Assembly: GCF_021653975.1 (NCBI RefSeq) | Contig: NZ_JAJKFK010000002.1 | Span: 682,001-746,000 of the forward strand | DNA from: Amycolatopsis sp. GM8 | GTDB taxonomy: Bacteria; Actinomycetota; Actinomycetes; Mycobacteriales; Pseudonocardiaceae | DNA: 64,000 bases | Reading direction: 5' to 3' | Shown here: in pieces, positions 34,912 through 43,582 of the stretch | Layout of the letters: each line of letters begins with the position of its first letter | Position numbering within the stretch: the first letter of the stretch is position 1 | Notes under the pieces: generated by a model | Told to the model about the DNA's origin: nothing | Seen by the model: the letters and a program-made list of their open reading frames with translations, nothing else | Databases searched by the model: none | Made by a program: the position numbers and the translations under genes

Positions 34912-35859
34912 GTGAACCTCGACGACATCCGCGCGGCGGCCGCCCGGCTCGCCGGACACGCACACCGCACGCCGATCCACACCTCCCGCACCCTCGATGC
35001 CCGCACCGGCGCCAAAGTTCTGCTCAAATGCGAGAACTTCCAGCGCATGGGCGCCTTCAAGTTCCGCGGTGCGTACAACGCGCTCTCCCGGCTGCCCGCG
35101 GATGTGCTGGCCCGCGGCGTGTGCGCCTATTCGTCGGGAAATCACGCACAAGCGGTCGCGTTGTCCGCGTCGCTGCTGGGCACGAAAGCGGCGATCCTGA
35201 TGCCCGAGGACGCACCACAGTCCAAAGTGGACGCGGTGATCGGGTACGACGCCGAGGTCCACCGGTTCGACCGCTACCACGCGGACCGCACCGTGCTGAC
35301 CGAAGAACTCGCGGCACGGCAAGGGTTTGTGGTGATCCCCCCGTTCGAGCACCCGGACATCATGGCCGGTCAGGGCACGGCCGCACTCGAACTGCTGGAG
35401 GACGCGGGCGCGGTGGACGTGCTGCTCGCGCCGTTGGGCGGCGGCGGTTTGATGGCGGGCACGGCCGTCGCGGCGACGTCGTTGCACCCCGGTATCCAAC
35501 TGGTCGGGGTGGAACCGGCGGCGGGAAATGACCACCAGCGTTCGTTCGCGGAAGGCAAGCGGGTACGGATCGAGGTGCCGCGCACGATCGCGGATGGCCT
35601 CGCGGTGAACGAGCCGGGCGAGCTGACCTTCGCGATCAACAGCAAGCTCGTGTCGGACGTCGTGACGGTGACCGACGACGAAATCCGGGACGCGATGCGG
35701 TTTCTGTTCGACCGGATGAAACTCGTCGTCGAGCCGAGCGGGGCCACGGTCGTCGCCGCGCTGTTGACCGGAAAGATCGCCGTGACCGGCAAGCGGATCG
35801 GCGCGATCATCTCCGGCGGCAACGTGTCCGCGGACCGGTTCCGGGAACTACTCGCTTAG
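34912..35859 (+). CDS. Threonine dehydratase / serine racemase-like PLP enzyme
   Basis: This 315-residue fold-type II enzyme starts with GTG at 34912. Lys50 in Gly-Ala-Phe-Lys-Phe-Arg-Gly-Ala binds PLP, Ser-Ser-Gly-Asn-His-Ala-Gln is the cofactor loop, and a Gly-Gly-Gly-Gly-Leu loop near residue 180 binds phosphate. It has no ACT-like regulatory domain, so it is the catabolic or racemase type acting on serine or threonine. It is the second such paralogue in the window, besides 11824-12714. Its stop overlaps the convergent methyltransferase-like gene by four bases. Confidence 0.88.
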   Translation: MNLDDIRAAAARLAGHAHRTPIHTSRTLDARTGAKVLLKCENFQRMGAFKFRGAYNALSRLPADVLARGVCAYSSGNHAQAVALSASLLGTKAAILMPEDAPQSKVDAVIGYDAEVHRFDRYHADRTVLTEELAARQGFVVIPPFEHPDIMAGQGTAALELLEDAGAVDVLLAPLGGGGLMAGTAVAATSLHPGIQLVGVEPAAGNDHQRSFAEGKRVRIEVPRTIADGLAVNEPGELTFAINSKLVSDVVTVTDDEIRDAMRFLFDRMKLVVEPSGATVVAALLTGKIAVTGKRIGAIISGGNVSADRFRELLA

Positions 35860-36710
35860 AAGGAGTCGGGCGGCGGCACGGGTGCGCGCATGCCATCGGT
35901 ATCAGTGAGCGGCTTCGCCTTGCCGTAGAAGGATTTCAGTTCAGCACCGGCCAGGCACCGGGCCGGGAACGCGGCGGACGCGGCCCGGCCCGTGATGGCC
36001 TGCACCGGAAGCTCGGCGGCCGACGCCGCGAGGACGACATTCCCGAACCGCCGCCCGCGCAACACACCTGGTTCGGCGAGCAGCAGAGCGTCCGGGAACA
36101 CCGTCGAAACCGTGGCCGCGACCCGGCGCGTGAACATGAGGCCGGGGCCGTCGGCGACGTTGATGAGATAGGTGCCCGAAGGCCGGAGAATCCGCGCGAT
36201 GTCGCGGGTGAATTCGAGTGTCGCGATTTCGCTCGGCATGCGGGCCTGCTTGAAGACGTCCGCGATCACGAGGTCGGCGCTGTCGTCGTGGCGAGTGGCG
36301 ACACCGGCACGGCCGTCGGTGATCCGCACGCGCAGTTGCGGCACGCTGCGGAGATCGAGTTGTTCGCGGACCAGTTCGATGAGCGGTCCGTCCGCGTCGA
36401 ACACCAGCTGCCGCGAGCCCGGCCGCTTCGCCGCGATATAGCGCGGCAGTGTGCAGCCTGCGCCACCGATGTGCAGTGCCTCCAACGGTTCCGTGCCGTC
36501 GTCGAGACAGTCGATGACGTCGCCCATCCGCCGCACGTACTCGAACTCGAGATGCGTCGGATCGTCGATGTCCACATAGGACTGCGCGATCCCGTCGACG
36601 CTGAGCAGCCAGCCACCGGGATGGTCGGCGTCGGCGAGCAGTTCCGCGGTGCCGAACCGCACGCGATACTCGCCGGGCATCGGGTTGGTCTGCCTGCGCC
36701 GCTTGTTCAA
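35856..36710 (-). CDS. Spermidine synthase-like SAM-binding protein
   Basis: The 284-residue product uses a TTG at 36710 that overlaps the upstream DinB stop (TTGA); a shorter ATG start at 36680 is possible. It has the spermidine-synthase/methyltransferase fold: Leu-His-Ile-Gly-Gly-Ala-Gly near residue 81 for SAM-type binding, Phe-Asp-Ala-Asp with an acidic ribose contact, and Asp-Gly-Arg-Ala-Gly followed by Ala-Asp-Leu-Val-Ile-Ala-Asp. It has no membrane part. Many such actinobacterial proteins are called spermidine synthase-like without proof that they use polyamines. Confidence 0.8.
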   Translation of the reverse strand: MNKRRRQTNPMPGEYRVRFGTAELLADADHPGGWLLSVDGIAQSYVDIDDPTHLEFEYVRRMGDVIDCLDDGTEPLEALHIGGAGCTLPRYIAAKRPGSRQLVFDADGPLIELVREQLDLRSVPQLRVRITDGRAGVATRHDDSADLVIADVFKQARMPSEIATLEFTRDIARILRPSGTYLINVADGPGLMFTRRVAATVSTVFPDALLLAEPGVLRGRRFGNVVLAASAAELPVQAITGRAASAAFPARCLAGAELKSFYGKAKPLTDTDGMRAPVPPPDSF

Positions 36711-37213
36711 GCTCCGGTGGTCCCATCGGTCAGCTCGCGCAACAGATCGGCATGCCCGTTGTGCCGCGCGTACTCCTGGATCAGGTGCAGGTAAAGGAAA
36801 CGCACCGAACAGGTCCCACCGTTGTGGGTGAACGTGTCGTCGAGTGTGGCACCGGCGAAAATCGTGTCGGCGATCCGGGATTCCTCGATCAGCCGCTCGT
36901 AGTCTTCCTGTGCTCTCGACGGATCCAGCTCGTCGAAATCGGTGTCCGTGCCCGGATGCAACCGGTCCACCGGCTCACCCGCGAAGCGCTCGCGGAGCCA
37001 GATGCGCTCGACCTTGGCCATGTGCCGGATCAAGCCCAGCAAGGAAAGCGTCGACGGCGGCACGGTCCGCCGGGCCAGCTCCTCGCCGGTCAGTCCCGCG
37101 CAGTTGGTGAGCAGAACGGCGCGATGCCACTCGAGATAGCCGGCGAGCATCGTGCGTTCGTCCGCCGCGGTCGATCCCCCGGCGAACTGGATCTCGGGCG
37201 CGGTCCAGGTCAC
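36707..37213 (-). CDS. DinB family (DUF664) protein
   Basis: The 168-residue protein starts with GTG at 37213. It has the DinB/DUF664 four-helix features: Asp-Glu-Arg-Thr-Met-Leu-Ala-Gly-Tyr-Leu-Glu-Trp-His, Leu-Ile-Arg-His-Met-Ala-Lys-Val-Glu, and a C-terminal Tyr-Leu-His-Leu-Ile-Gln-Glu-Tyr-Ala-Arg-His-Asn-Gly-His. The spaced histidines could bind a metal, as in mycothiol-dependent maleylpyruvate isomerase relatives. The enzyme activity is unknown. It overlaps the next gene by four bases and lies 9 bp from the WYL regulator gene. Confidence 0.85.
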   Translation of the reverse strand: MTWTAPEIQFAGGSTAADERTMLAGYLEWHRAVLLTNCAGLTGEELARRTVPPSTLSLLGLIRHMAKVERIWLRERFAGEPVDRLHPGTDTDFDELDPSRAQEDYERLIEESRIADTIFAGATLDDTFTHNGGTCSVRFLYLHLIQEYARHNGHADLLRELTDGTTGA

Positions 37214-37222
37214 CGTCGAATC

Positions 37223-38179
37223 CTAACCGGCGCTCGTCATCATCCGGTGCGCCAGCGCGCGCACGTGCTCGCGCAGGGCGTCCGGATATTCGATCACGAA
37301 CGGCAGGTTCAGCCAGGCGAGCGCGGACGGGACCCAGTCCAGGCGCTCGGCCCGCAGCCGGACCCGCACCCACTCGTCGTCCTGTTCCTCGACGACCGCG
37401 ACGCCCGCCGGGAGACGGGACCGAACCTGCTCCACCGTGCCCTGGACCCGTACGGACACTTCGTGCTGGTAGGGCACGTCGGCCAAGCCTGCCAGCACCC
37501 GCGCTCCCGGGTCGAAACCCTCGGGCACGTCGAACGAGCCTGGCACCATCGTCGCGTTTTCGATCCGGTCCAGCCGGAACGTGCGCACCTCGCCGCTGTC
37601 CGAGTCGGCGCCGGTCACGTACCAGCGCCCGGAGTGCGCGACGATTCCGTATGGGTGCACCGTTCGCTCGCTGCGCCGCCCGCGCCAGGCGGTATAAGCG
37701 ATCGCGACCGGCCGGCGCTCGCGGGCGGCCTCGGCGAGGGTCAGCAGCACACCCGTCTCCGCGCTGATCACGGACCGGGCCGGTGCGGTGAAATCGGTCG
37801 TGGCCAGCAGCGCGTCGAGCCGGCGGCCGAGCGCCTCGGGCAGCACCCGGCGCACCTTCGCGGTCGCACTCTCCATCGCGGCGACGGAGGTCGTCACCAA
37901 CCCGGCCCGCCGGCCGGCGACCAGGCCGAGCAGGACGGCGAGCGCCTCGTCGTCGGTGAGCATCAGCGGCGGCATCCGGTAGCCGGGGGCGAGCCGGTAG
38001 CCGCCGTAGCGGCCGCGGATCGAGCGGACCGGGATGTCCAGGTCGATCAGGTGGCCGGCGTAACGCCGGACGGTGCGTTCGTCCACGCCGAGCCGGTCGG
38101 CCAGTTCGGCGACGGTCCGGGTCCCGCCGGCTTGCAGGATCTCCAGCAGGGCGAGCACGCGAGCGGTCGGGCGGGTCAT
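37223..38179 (-). CDS. WYL-domain transcriptional regulator (YafY-like)
   Basis: The 318-residue protein has an N-terminal winged helix (about 3-60) with Gly-Thr-Arg-Thr-Val-Ala-Glu-Leu-Ala and Asp-Glu-Arg-Thr-Val-Arg-Arg-Tyr, the usual DeoR/YafY pattern. A central WYL domain (about 140-225) has Gly-Arg-Trp-Tyr-Val-Thr-Gly and Phe-Arg-Leu-Asp-Arg-Ile. The C-terminal WCX region follows. Such regulators sense small molecules or DNA damage. The divergent alpha/beta hydrolase gene is the likely target; the DinB gene lies downstream. Confidence 0.9.
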   Translation of the reverse strand: MTRPTARVLALLEILQAGGTRTVAELADRLGVDERTVRRYAGHLIDLDIPVRSIRGRYGGYRLAPGYRMPPLMLTDDEALAVLLGLVAGRRAGLVTTSVAAMESATAKVRRVLPEALGRRLDALLATTDFTAPARSVISAETGVLLTLAEAARERRPVAIAYTAWRGRRSERTVHPYGIVAHSGRWYVTGADSDSGEVRTFRLDRIENATMVPGSFDVPEGFDPGARVLAGLADVPYQHEVSVRVQGTVEQVRSRLPAGVAVVEEQDDEWVRVRLRAERLDWVPSALAWLNLPFVIEYPDALREHVRALAHRMMTSAG

Positions 38180-38241
38180 GCGGAAATTGTCGCGCGAATA
38201 CCGGGCAGGTTCTGTCTGGTAACCCTTCTAGCGTGCCGGGC

Positions 38242-38943
38242 ATGGCTACTTATGTACTGATTCCCGGATTCTGGCTCGGCGCGTGGGCCTGGCGCCCGGT
38301 GACAGCCGAGTTGCGCTCCCTCGGTCACGACGTGCACCCGCTCAGCCTGACCGGAATGGGCGAGCGGGCGCACCTGGCTCGTCCCGACACCGACGTGGAA
38401 ACGCATGTCACGGACGTGCAGGAGTTGATTCGCTACGAGGAGCTGCACGATGTGGTGCTGGTCGGGCACAGCTACGCCGGTTCGGTGGTGATCCCGAGCG
38501 TCGCGGACCGGCTGCCGGACCGGATCTCCCGGCTGGTGTTCGTTGACAGCGGCCCGCTGCCGGACGGTATGTCGCAGCTGGAGTTCCTCCCGCCCGAGCA
38601 GCAGGCCCGCAACGCCGAACTGGTGGGGAACGGTTGGCAGCTGCCACCGCCGTCCTGGTCCGAGCTGCCCGGCGCGGAACGCCTGGAGCGGTTGTCGGTG
38701 CCGCAGCCGTGGGCGACCGCCACCACGCCGGTCCGGCTGACGGGTGCATGGGAGAAGCTGCCGCGGTTGCACGTGCTGTGCAGCTTCCCTGCGGCGCAGG
38801 CCCGGGCGATGGCCGCGACCGTCCCCGCCTTCCAGCACATGGCGAACGACGACTGGGACTATCGCGAGCTACTCGGCGGCTCGCACTGGCCGATGTTCGA
38901 CCGGCCGGGCGAGCTGGCGGCGATCCTGCACGAGCTCAGCTGA
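38242..38943 (+). CDS. Alpha/beta hydrolase
   Basis: This 233-residue hydrolase starts with ATG at 38242. It has Pro-Gly-Phe-Trp-Leu-Gly at the oxyanion loop, the nucleophile Ser77 in Gly-His-Ser-Tyr-Ala-Gly, an acidic residue near 181-210, and a final His in Gly-Gly-Ser-His-Trp-Pro-Met-Phe. The short form with Trp-Leu-Gly-Ala-Trp is typical of EstC-like esterases, which act on esters of varied origin. The divergent WYL regulator probably controls it. Its 3' end overlaps the convergent hydrolase gene by eight bases. Confidence 0.88.
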   Translation: MATYVLIPGFWLGAWAWRPVTAELRSLGHDVHPLSLTGMGERAHLARPDTDVETHVTDVQELIRYEELHDVVLVGHSYAGSVVIPSVADRLPDRISRLVFVDSGPLPDGMSQLEFLPPEQQARNAELVGNGWQLPPPSWSELPGAERLERLSVPQPWATATTPVRLTGAWEKLPRLHVLCSFPAAQARAMAATVPAFQHMANDDWDYRELLGGSHWPMFDRPGELAAILHELS

Positions 38944-39796
38944 GCACCTCGCGCAGCTTGCGGGCGAACGCCTCGGGCTGGCCGGCGTAACCGTGCTCGC
39001 CACCGAGGAAACCGCCGTGGTGACTGGGAAAGACGGTCACCTGCTGACCGAGTTGTGCGGCCGTGGCGACGGATGTGCGCCCAGTGAAGGTGTTCGCGGA
39101 CTCCTCGCCGACTCCGATCACGACGCGGGTCGGCGCCGCGGTCAACGCGTCGACATCGGGGCGGTAGGCGGTGACGGCCAGGGACCGGTCGGACAGCAGC
39201 GGGTCGTCGCGGCTGCCGTCGTCGTCGGCCGGCAGCCCGAACTGGGCGGGATCGGGCGACGGCTGGGCGAAGTAGTCGTCGGTGAACTCGCCTTGCCAGG
39301 ACGTCATCGCGATGAACGCCGCCATCCCGGCGCCCTGCCCTTTCGCCTGGTACGCCTCGCGGAACCCGGCCTGGGCGCGCTCGGCGGCCGCGGCGTCGGG
39401 CAGCACCGGAATGATCGGCGGCTCATGGGCGACGAGGGTGGCCACGTCGTGCGGGTAGGCCGCCACCAGCGCGAGCGCGGTCACCGCCCCGCCGCTGCTG
39501 GCGAACATCTCGACCGGCCCGGCGCCGAGCGCCTCGATCACCGCGTGCACGTCGCCCGCCTGGACCGTCGGAACAGCGTCGACCCGGCCGTCCTTGCGGA
39601 TGCTGCGGCCGATCCCGCGCGGGTCGTAGGTGATCACCGTGCGGTCGGGAAGGTAAGAGGCCAGCGTGCCGAACCCCTCGGCGGCCATGGGCTGCCCGAT
39701 CATGAACAGCGGCGGCCGGCCATCGGCGGTGGGCAGTGGGCCATGCACGTCGTACGCGATATCGACGTCGGCGGTCTCCAGGATGTGTGTCGTCAT
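38936..39796 (-). CDS. Alpha/beta hydrolase
   Basis: The 286-residue protein starts with ATG at 39796. The nucleophile elbow is Ala-Ser-Ser-Gly-Gly near residue 100, preceded by a Met-Ile-Gly-Gln-Pro oxyanion loop and Thr-Tyr-Asp-Pro-Arg-Gly. The late histidine lies in Ser-His-His-Gly-Gly-Phe. The arrangement fits epoxide hydrolase/haloperoxidase-like hydrolases; the substrate is unknown. Its start overlaps a short ORF (39793-39918) by ATGA. The upstream region borders the low-GC module at 39.9 kb. Confidence 0.86.
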   Translation of the reverse strand: MTTHILETADVDIAYDVHGPLPTADGRPPLFMIGQPMAAEGFGTLASYLPDRTVITYDPRGIGRSIRKDGRVDAVPTVQAGDVHAVIEALGAGPVEMFASSGGAVTALALVAAYPHDVATLVAHEPPIIPVLPDAAAAERAQAGFREAYQAKGQGAGMAAFIAMTSWQGEFTDDYFAQPSPDPAQFGLPADDDGSRDDPLLSDRSLAVTAYRPDVDALTAAPTRVVIGVGEESANTFTGRTSVATAAQLGQQVTVFPSHHGGFLGGEHGYAGQPEAFARKLREVLS

Positions 39797-39918
39797 GTCA
39801 CTGCAGACTCCTCCGCCGCCGAGAACTCATCGGTCACCGGAGCGATCCGCGCCGCGTCGGGACGCGCCGGCGTGTCCTGCGCAGCGGCGAACCGCTGAGC
39901 GCGTACTCTTCGCGCCAT
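39793..39918 (-). CDS. Possible 41-residue ORF upstream of a hydrolase gene
   Basis: An ATG at 39918 opens 41 codons that end in ATGA overlap with the hydrolase start. The peptide is Arg/Ala-rich, begins Met-Ala-Arg-Arg-Val-Arg and ends with an acidic Glu-Glu-Ser segment. An AAAAGAAG precedes the ATG. Third-position GC is not strongly biased, so this may be chance or the tail of an older gene cut by the adjacent insertion. Confidence 0.25.
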   Translation of the reverse strand: MARRVRAQRFAAAQDTPARPDAARIAPVTDEFSAAEESAVT

Positions 39919-39996
39919 CTTCTTTTATGCATGTGTCCAGCGGACTCAACCAGAAACAAGATCATTATTTCGCAAGTGAATCTTGCAAAGGTGAGC

Positions 39997-40668
39997 ATGC
40001 ATACCATGACAAGATCGTCAAAAACTCTTCAGTTCGCCAATATTTTCGACGATCTGGACAGAGCCTTCTTTCCCAGGGCTGCTTCCTTGCCGGATCCAGA
40101 AATAACACTCGTGGACGCTCGCGCGATATTGCACGACAAAACGGAAAACAACTCGACGAAGAATGCGATCTGGCACAGCTTGGTTCAGCACACACGGGCG
40201 GATCCGGAGCAGTGGACACCAATGGCGATCTGGATGATGTTACCGAGCTTGCGCGCGATCGTACGACGGTTGCACCGCGCGTGGGCCACCGACATCCGGG
40301 ACATCCAGTCCGATGCTCTCTGCGGTTTCATCGAAGCTCTGGGGCGACTAGACCCCGAGCAGGAACCTGGAAAGCGGCTGTGGTGGCAAACGTTCAGTTC
40401 TGCACGCAACGGATGCCAGCGAGCCGTTCGTGAACAGCCTGTCGACGATATCGAATCTGCTCTGCAGCGACAGGCCGAAGCGCACCCCGACCCGTTGTCT
40501 CCCGCTGAACTGGGTCGCCCCGAGGCGTCGGCGCGCGACTACAGCACTATCGAGGGCGAACGACTCGGCGCGCTCGCCGACAGACTCGGGCTCGCCGGGA
40601 TGATTGAAAACTCGCAGGACCGCGCAGACATCTGGTCGATACTGGCCGGCGAAAGTGAGGACTCATGA
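39997..40668 (+). CDS. Sigma-70-region-2-like protein of a two-gene module (unknown role)
   Basis: I chose ATG 39997, five bases after AAGGTG; GTG 39991 and ATG 40006 are alternatives. The 223-residue product is helical. Its middle (about 90-145) resembles sigma region 2: Asp-Ile-Arg-Asp-Ile-Gln-Ser-Asp-Ala-Leu, Gly-Phe-Ile-Glu-Ala-Leu and later Leu-Trp-Trp-Gln-Thr. There is no clear region 4. Codon usage is much less GC-biased than the neighbours, and a TTA codon occurs at 40240-40242, so recent transfer is likely. The stop overlaps an excisionase-like gene (ATGA). Function is not established. Confidence 0.7.
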   Translation: MHTMTRSSKTLQFANIFDDLDRAFFPRAASLPDPEITLVDARAILHDKTENNSTKNAIWHSLVQHTRADPEQWTPMAIWMMLPSLRAIVRRLHRAWATDIRDIQSDALCGFIEALGRLDPEQEPGKRLWWQTFSSARNGCQRAVREQPVDDIESALQRQAEAHPDPLSPAELGRPEASARDYSTIEGERLGALADRLGLAGMIENSQDRADIWSILAGESEDS

Positions 40669-40997
40669 CCGAGCTGATCCCGATACGCCGATTGCCGGCG
40701 GCACCAACTCGGCCTCAGCATCGTGTGCCGGGCACAATGACCTTTCCCGAACTGTTCAAACTGCCAACGTCAGTCCCGCTGAGCCTGGCGGCCAAGGCTT
40801 TGGGAGTCCACGTCAACACCGCGTACAAACTCATTCGCGAGGGCACGTTTCCGTGCCCGGTCATGCGCGTCGGGGGACGTTACCGAGTGGCGACGAGGGC
40901 GCTACTGATCGCCTTGCACATCGACGAAATACCAATCCACCTAGAGGACGTCAACAACGGCGCTGATTTCGCCGGAGGTCGTACGAACACCAAGTAG
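40665..40997 (+). CDS. Excisionase-like helix-turn-helix protein
   Basis: The 110-residue protein has a MerR/excisionase-type helix-turn-helix at about 37-75: Leu-Ser-Leu-Ala-Ala-Lys-Ala-Leu-Gly-Val, Asn-Thr-Ala-Tyr-Lys-Leu-Ile-Arg-Glu-Gly and Val-Gly-Gly-Arg-Tyr-Arg-Val. This is the wing pattern seen in phage or AICE excisionases and small DNA-binding regulators. A Pro-rich N-terminal part and a short acidic tail flank it. It overlaps the preceding sigma-like gene (ATGA), so the pair is translated together. No integrase is nearby, so a regulator or relic is as likely as excision. Confidence 0.75.
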   Translation: MTELIPIRRLPAAPTRPQHRVPGTMTFPELFKLPTSVPLSLAAKALGVHVNTAYKLIREGTFPCPVMRVGGRYRVATRALLIALHIDEIPIHLEDVNNGADFAGGRTNTK

Positions 40998-41023
40998 CGT
41001 CCTTCGGGCGTGAATGACGCCCT

Positions 41024-41058
41024 CGTGTGGGAGGGCCGTGGTCAGGTCCTCCCACACG
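41024..41058. terminator. Hairpin between convergent genes
   Basis: Arms CGTGTGGGAGG and CCTCCCACACG form an 11-bp perfect stem with a 13-base loop, between the end of the excisionase-like gene and the end of the convergent VOC gene. There is no T-run, so termination is inferred from position. Confidence 0.5.
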
Positions 41059-41065
41059 GATTTCG

Positions 41066-41407
41066 TCAGGTCTCCTGGGCCGGTTCGAAAAGGCTGAACG
41101 GAGTCCCCTGGTCGTCGTGGCAGTGCGCGATCCGGCCGACGCCGGGGACGGTTTGCACGTCCTCGCTGCGGCCGCCGAGTTCGTGGACGCGTTTGACCGA
41201 CGCGTCGACGTCCTCGGTGGCGAAATAGACGCGAGGGTGGGTGAAGTCCTCCTCGCGGGGCGCGATCGCGCCGGTGGGACCGTTGTCGATCACGTGGTAG
41301 TCGCCGCCGAACTCGCTGGTGCTCCAGCCGAACAAGCCGCCGTAGAAGGTGCGGGCTTTGGTGGTGTCGGCGGCGGGCAGCTCGACCCAGCTGATGTCTC
41401 CAGGCAT
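41066..41407 (-). CDS. VOC (glyoxalase/bleomycin-resistance fold) protein
   Basis: This 113-residue protein starts with ATG at 41407 behind GAAGGGA. It shows the VOC beta-alpha-beta-beta-beta repeat: Trp-Val-Glu-Leu-Pro-Ala-Ala-Asp, Phe-Tyr-Gly-Gly-Leu-Phe-Gly-Trp, Pro-Arg-Val-Tyr-Phe-Ala, and Asp-Asp-Gln-Gly-Thr-Pro-Phe-Ser-Leu-Phe near the end. Proteins of this size bind small molecules or catalyse lactone/dioxygenase-type reactions with a metal. The substrate is unknown. It lies 70 bp after the end of the AhpD-like gene on the same strand. Confidence 0.87.
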   Translation of the reverse strand: MPGDISWVELPAADTTKARTFYGGLFGWSTSEFGGDYHVIDNGPTGAIAPREEDFTHPRVYFATEDVDASVKRVHELGGRSEDVQTVPGVGRIAHCHDDQGTPFSLFEPAQET

Positions 41408-41477
41408 GTTCGGTCCCTTCGGTGATTCGTCGGTTGACGCACCAGAGGACGAACAGCCACCACCGTTCTCGACACGT

Positions 41478-42344
41478 TCAGCCGGCGGTTTTTCGCGCCA
41501 GCGCGGAACGGCCGGCGTCGAAGCTGTCCAGCGCCGCGCCGACCGCCGCCGCGACGGTGACTTCGTAGATCTCGTCCTCGGTATGCCCGGCAGCGGTGAG
41601 CCGCGCGATGTCGGCGTCGGTGATCTTGTACGAGGTGTCGCGGACACTCGTGACATAGGACTGCCACGGCTCGGAAACCGGACTGCCGTCGACAATCGCG
41701 GCGCGCAGGGGCGAGTCGTCCACCACGGCGTGGCGAATGTTCGCCACGACATCGCCGTGGTCGGTGGTCTTGCCTTCGGCGAGCAGGAATCCGGGGAACC
41801 GGTAGCCGAAGCGGTGCAGTGCGCGGGTGCCGCTCTCCAACTGTCCTTCGCGCAGAACGAAACCGAACGCGTTGGCCAGCCGGTTCACGATGTTCCACAC
41901 CAGGTTGACCTGCAACGCTTCGACCAGCGCATGCTCGGGCAGGTCGGCGACGCCGCTCGTGTCGACGTGATCCGGCGTCAACGTGACCGTCTCGAGAAAC
42001 CCGCTGACGGCGCGCAATTCCGGCCGTGCCGAGGCGGGATTCTCCGGGTCGACTTCACCATGGCCGGCGATCCGGGTCAGCTCCCTGTGCGAGTCGATGC
42101 AGAACGGGCACTGGTGCAGCCGCGCGGTGGACATCGCGAGGTACTCGCGTTCCCCGGCGGTCCAGTACGACGGCCCGCGCATCGCCGCGGCGGTGAGTTC
42201 CAGGAGGGGGCGAGTTAGGAAACCCGGCCGGTAGAGCAGCATCTTCACGATGTCGGGACTGTCCACACGCGACATACCCGATGTGAGGGCGAGGAACATC
42301 TTGGCGCGGCGGCGATGTCCGTGCTCGAGAATGGACAGTCTCAT
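41478..42344 (-). CDS. Carboxymuconolactone decarboxylase/AhpD-like protein
   Basis: The 288-residue protein contains the AhpD core with Cys-Pro-Phe-Cys followed by Asp-Ser-His near residue 85, the redox pair and proton-relay histidine of alkylhydroperoxidases. It is longer than classical AhpD and has two helical repeats, like many actinobacterial AhpD-fold proteins. It may reduce peroxides. Its start overlaps the stop of the ECF sigma gene upstream (ATGA), which ties it to that regulatory cassette. Confidence 0.83.
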   Translation of the reverse strand: MRLSILEHGHRRRAKMFLALTSGMSRVDSPDIVKMLLYRPGFLTRPLLELTAAAMRGPSYWTAGEREYLAMSTARLHQCPFCIDSHRELTRIAGHGEVDPENPASARPELRAVSGFLETVTLTPDHVDTSGVADLPEHALVEALQVNLVWNIVNRLANAFGFVLREGQLESGTRALHRFGYRFPGFLLAEGKTTDHGDVVANIRHAVVDDSPLRAAIVDGSPVSEPWQSYVTSVRDTSYKITDADIARLTAAGHTEDEIYEVTVAAAVGAALDSFDAGRSALARKTAG

Positions 42345-43582
42345 CGGGACTCCTGTACGTCGAGGTCATGCAGCCGGCCGGCGAGGAAACGCCGGTCGGC
42401 CGGGTTGGTGGCGAGCTCGTGTGCGCGCCGGTACGCCGTTGCTGCCTCCCCGACGCGGCCGAGCCGGCGCAGCAGATCCGCGCGAGCCGCGTGCAACAGG
42501 TGGTAGCGGTCGAGCCCGGTGATCCGGTCGATCAGCGCGAGACCGTCGTCCGGGGTGGTGGCCTCCGCCACGGCGACAGCGTGGTTCAACGCGACCACCG
42601 GTGACGGCGCCACCTCCAGCAGTTGGGCATAAAGGGCGGCGATGCTCGGCCAGTCGGTGTCGTGGACCGACGCGGCTTGGGCGTGCAGCGCGGCGATCCC
42701 GGCCTGCAGCTGGTACGGGCCTGGCCGGCCGAGGCGCAACGCCCGGTCGAGCAATCCGACGGCTTCGGCGATCTCGGCGTGATCCCAGCGGGAACGGTCC
42801 TGATGGTCCAGCAACACCACGTCGCCGGAAGCGTCGTAGCGGGCGGCGCTGCGCGAATCGTGCAGCAGCAACAACGCGACCAGGCCGAACGCCTCCGGCT
42901 CGTCGGGCATGAGGGTGGCGACCAGCTTGGCGAGCCTGATCGCTTCCCGGCGCAACGTGCGGTGTTCGGGCTGGTCATGGGCGGCGGTGTAGCCCTGGGT
43001 GAAGATCAGGTACAGCACTGCGAGCACGCCGGAAAGCCGCTCCGGCAGCAGGCGGTCGGCGGGCACCTCCAACGTGATGCCGGCGTCGCGGATCTTCCGT
43101 TTCGCGCGCACCAGGCGCTGTGCCAGCGTCGGCTCGCTGACCAGGAACATCCGGGCGATCTGGCCCGCGGTCAGGCCGGCCACCGCCTGCAGGGTCAGCG
43201 CGACCCGCGCGTCCTCGGCCAGGGCGGGATGGCAGCAGGTGAAGATCAGGCTCAGCCGCTCGTCACCCATGCCGAGCAGGCTGTCCTCGCCGATGTCCGT
43301 CATCGTCGTCACCGCCTCGGGCTGCCCGCCGAGCTGGGCGAGCTTCTCCTGACCGAGCCGGTTCCGCCGCAGCCGGTCGATCGCGCTGTTGCGGGCCGCG
43401 GTCAGCAGCCAGGCGACCGGATCGTCCGGCACCCGGCCGGTCCAATTGCGCAGTGCGAGCGCGCACGCGTCCTGCAGCGCGTCCTCGGCGAGCTCGAAAT
43501 CGCCGAGGACGCGGATCAGGGCCGCGAGCATCCGGGCCCGGTGCTCGCGGTAGACCTGCTGCAGGACGGGCGCCGGGCTCAT
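42341..43582 (-). CDS. ECF42-type sigma factor with C-terminal helical extension
   Basis: The 413-residue sigma factor has region 2 (about 12-75, [15 protein letters not shown]) and region 4 (about 120-175, [16 protein letters not shown]). A long helical, TPR-like C-terminus (about 200-410) follows. This architecture and the adjacent DGPF-domain gene define the ECF42 group, in which no anti-sigma factor is used and the extension is thought to control activity. Overlaps of four bases tie it to the DGPF gene before it and the AhpD-like gene after it. Confidence 0.9.
   Translation of the reverse strand: MSPAPVLQQVYREHRARMLAALIRVLGDFELAEDALQDACALALRNWTGRVPDDPVAWLLTAARNSAIDRLRRNRLGQEKLAQLGGQPEAVTTMTDIGEDSLLGMGDERLSLIFTCCHPALAEDARVALTLQAVAGLTAGQIARMFLVSEPTLAQRLVRAKRKIRDAGITLEVPADRLLPERLSGVLAVLYLIFTQGYTAAHDQPEHRTLRREAIRLAKLVATLMPDEPEAFGLVALLLLHDSRSAARYDASGDVVLLDHQDRSRWDHAEIAEAVGLLDRALRLGRPGPYQLQAGIAALHAQAASVHDTDWPSIAALYAQLLEVAPSPVVALNHAVAVAEATTPDDGLALIDRITGLDRYHLLHAARADLLRRLGRVGEAATAYRRAHELATNPADRRFLAGRLHDLDVQESR

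Noticed and set aside
40665..40997. Integrative element with excisionase
   Set aside because: No integrase, replication gene or direct repeat was found, so an active element is not supported.
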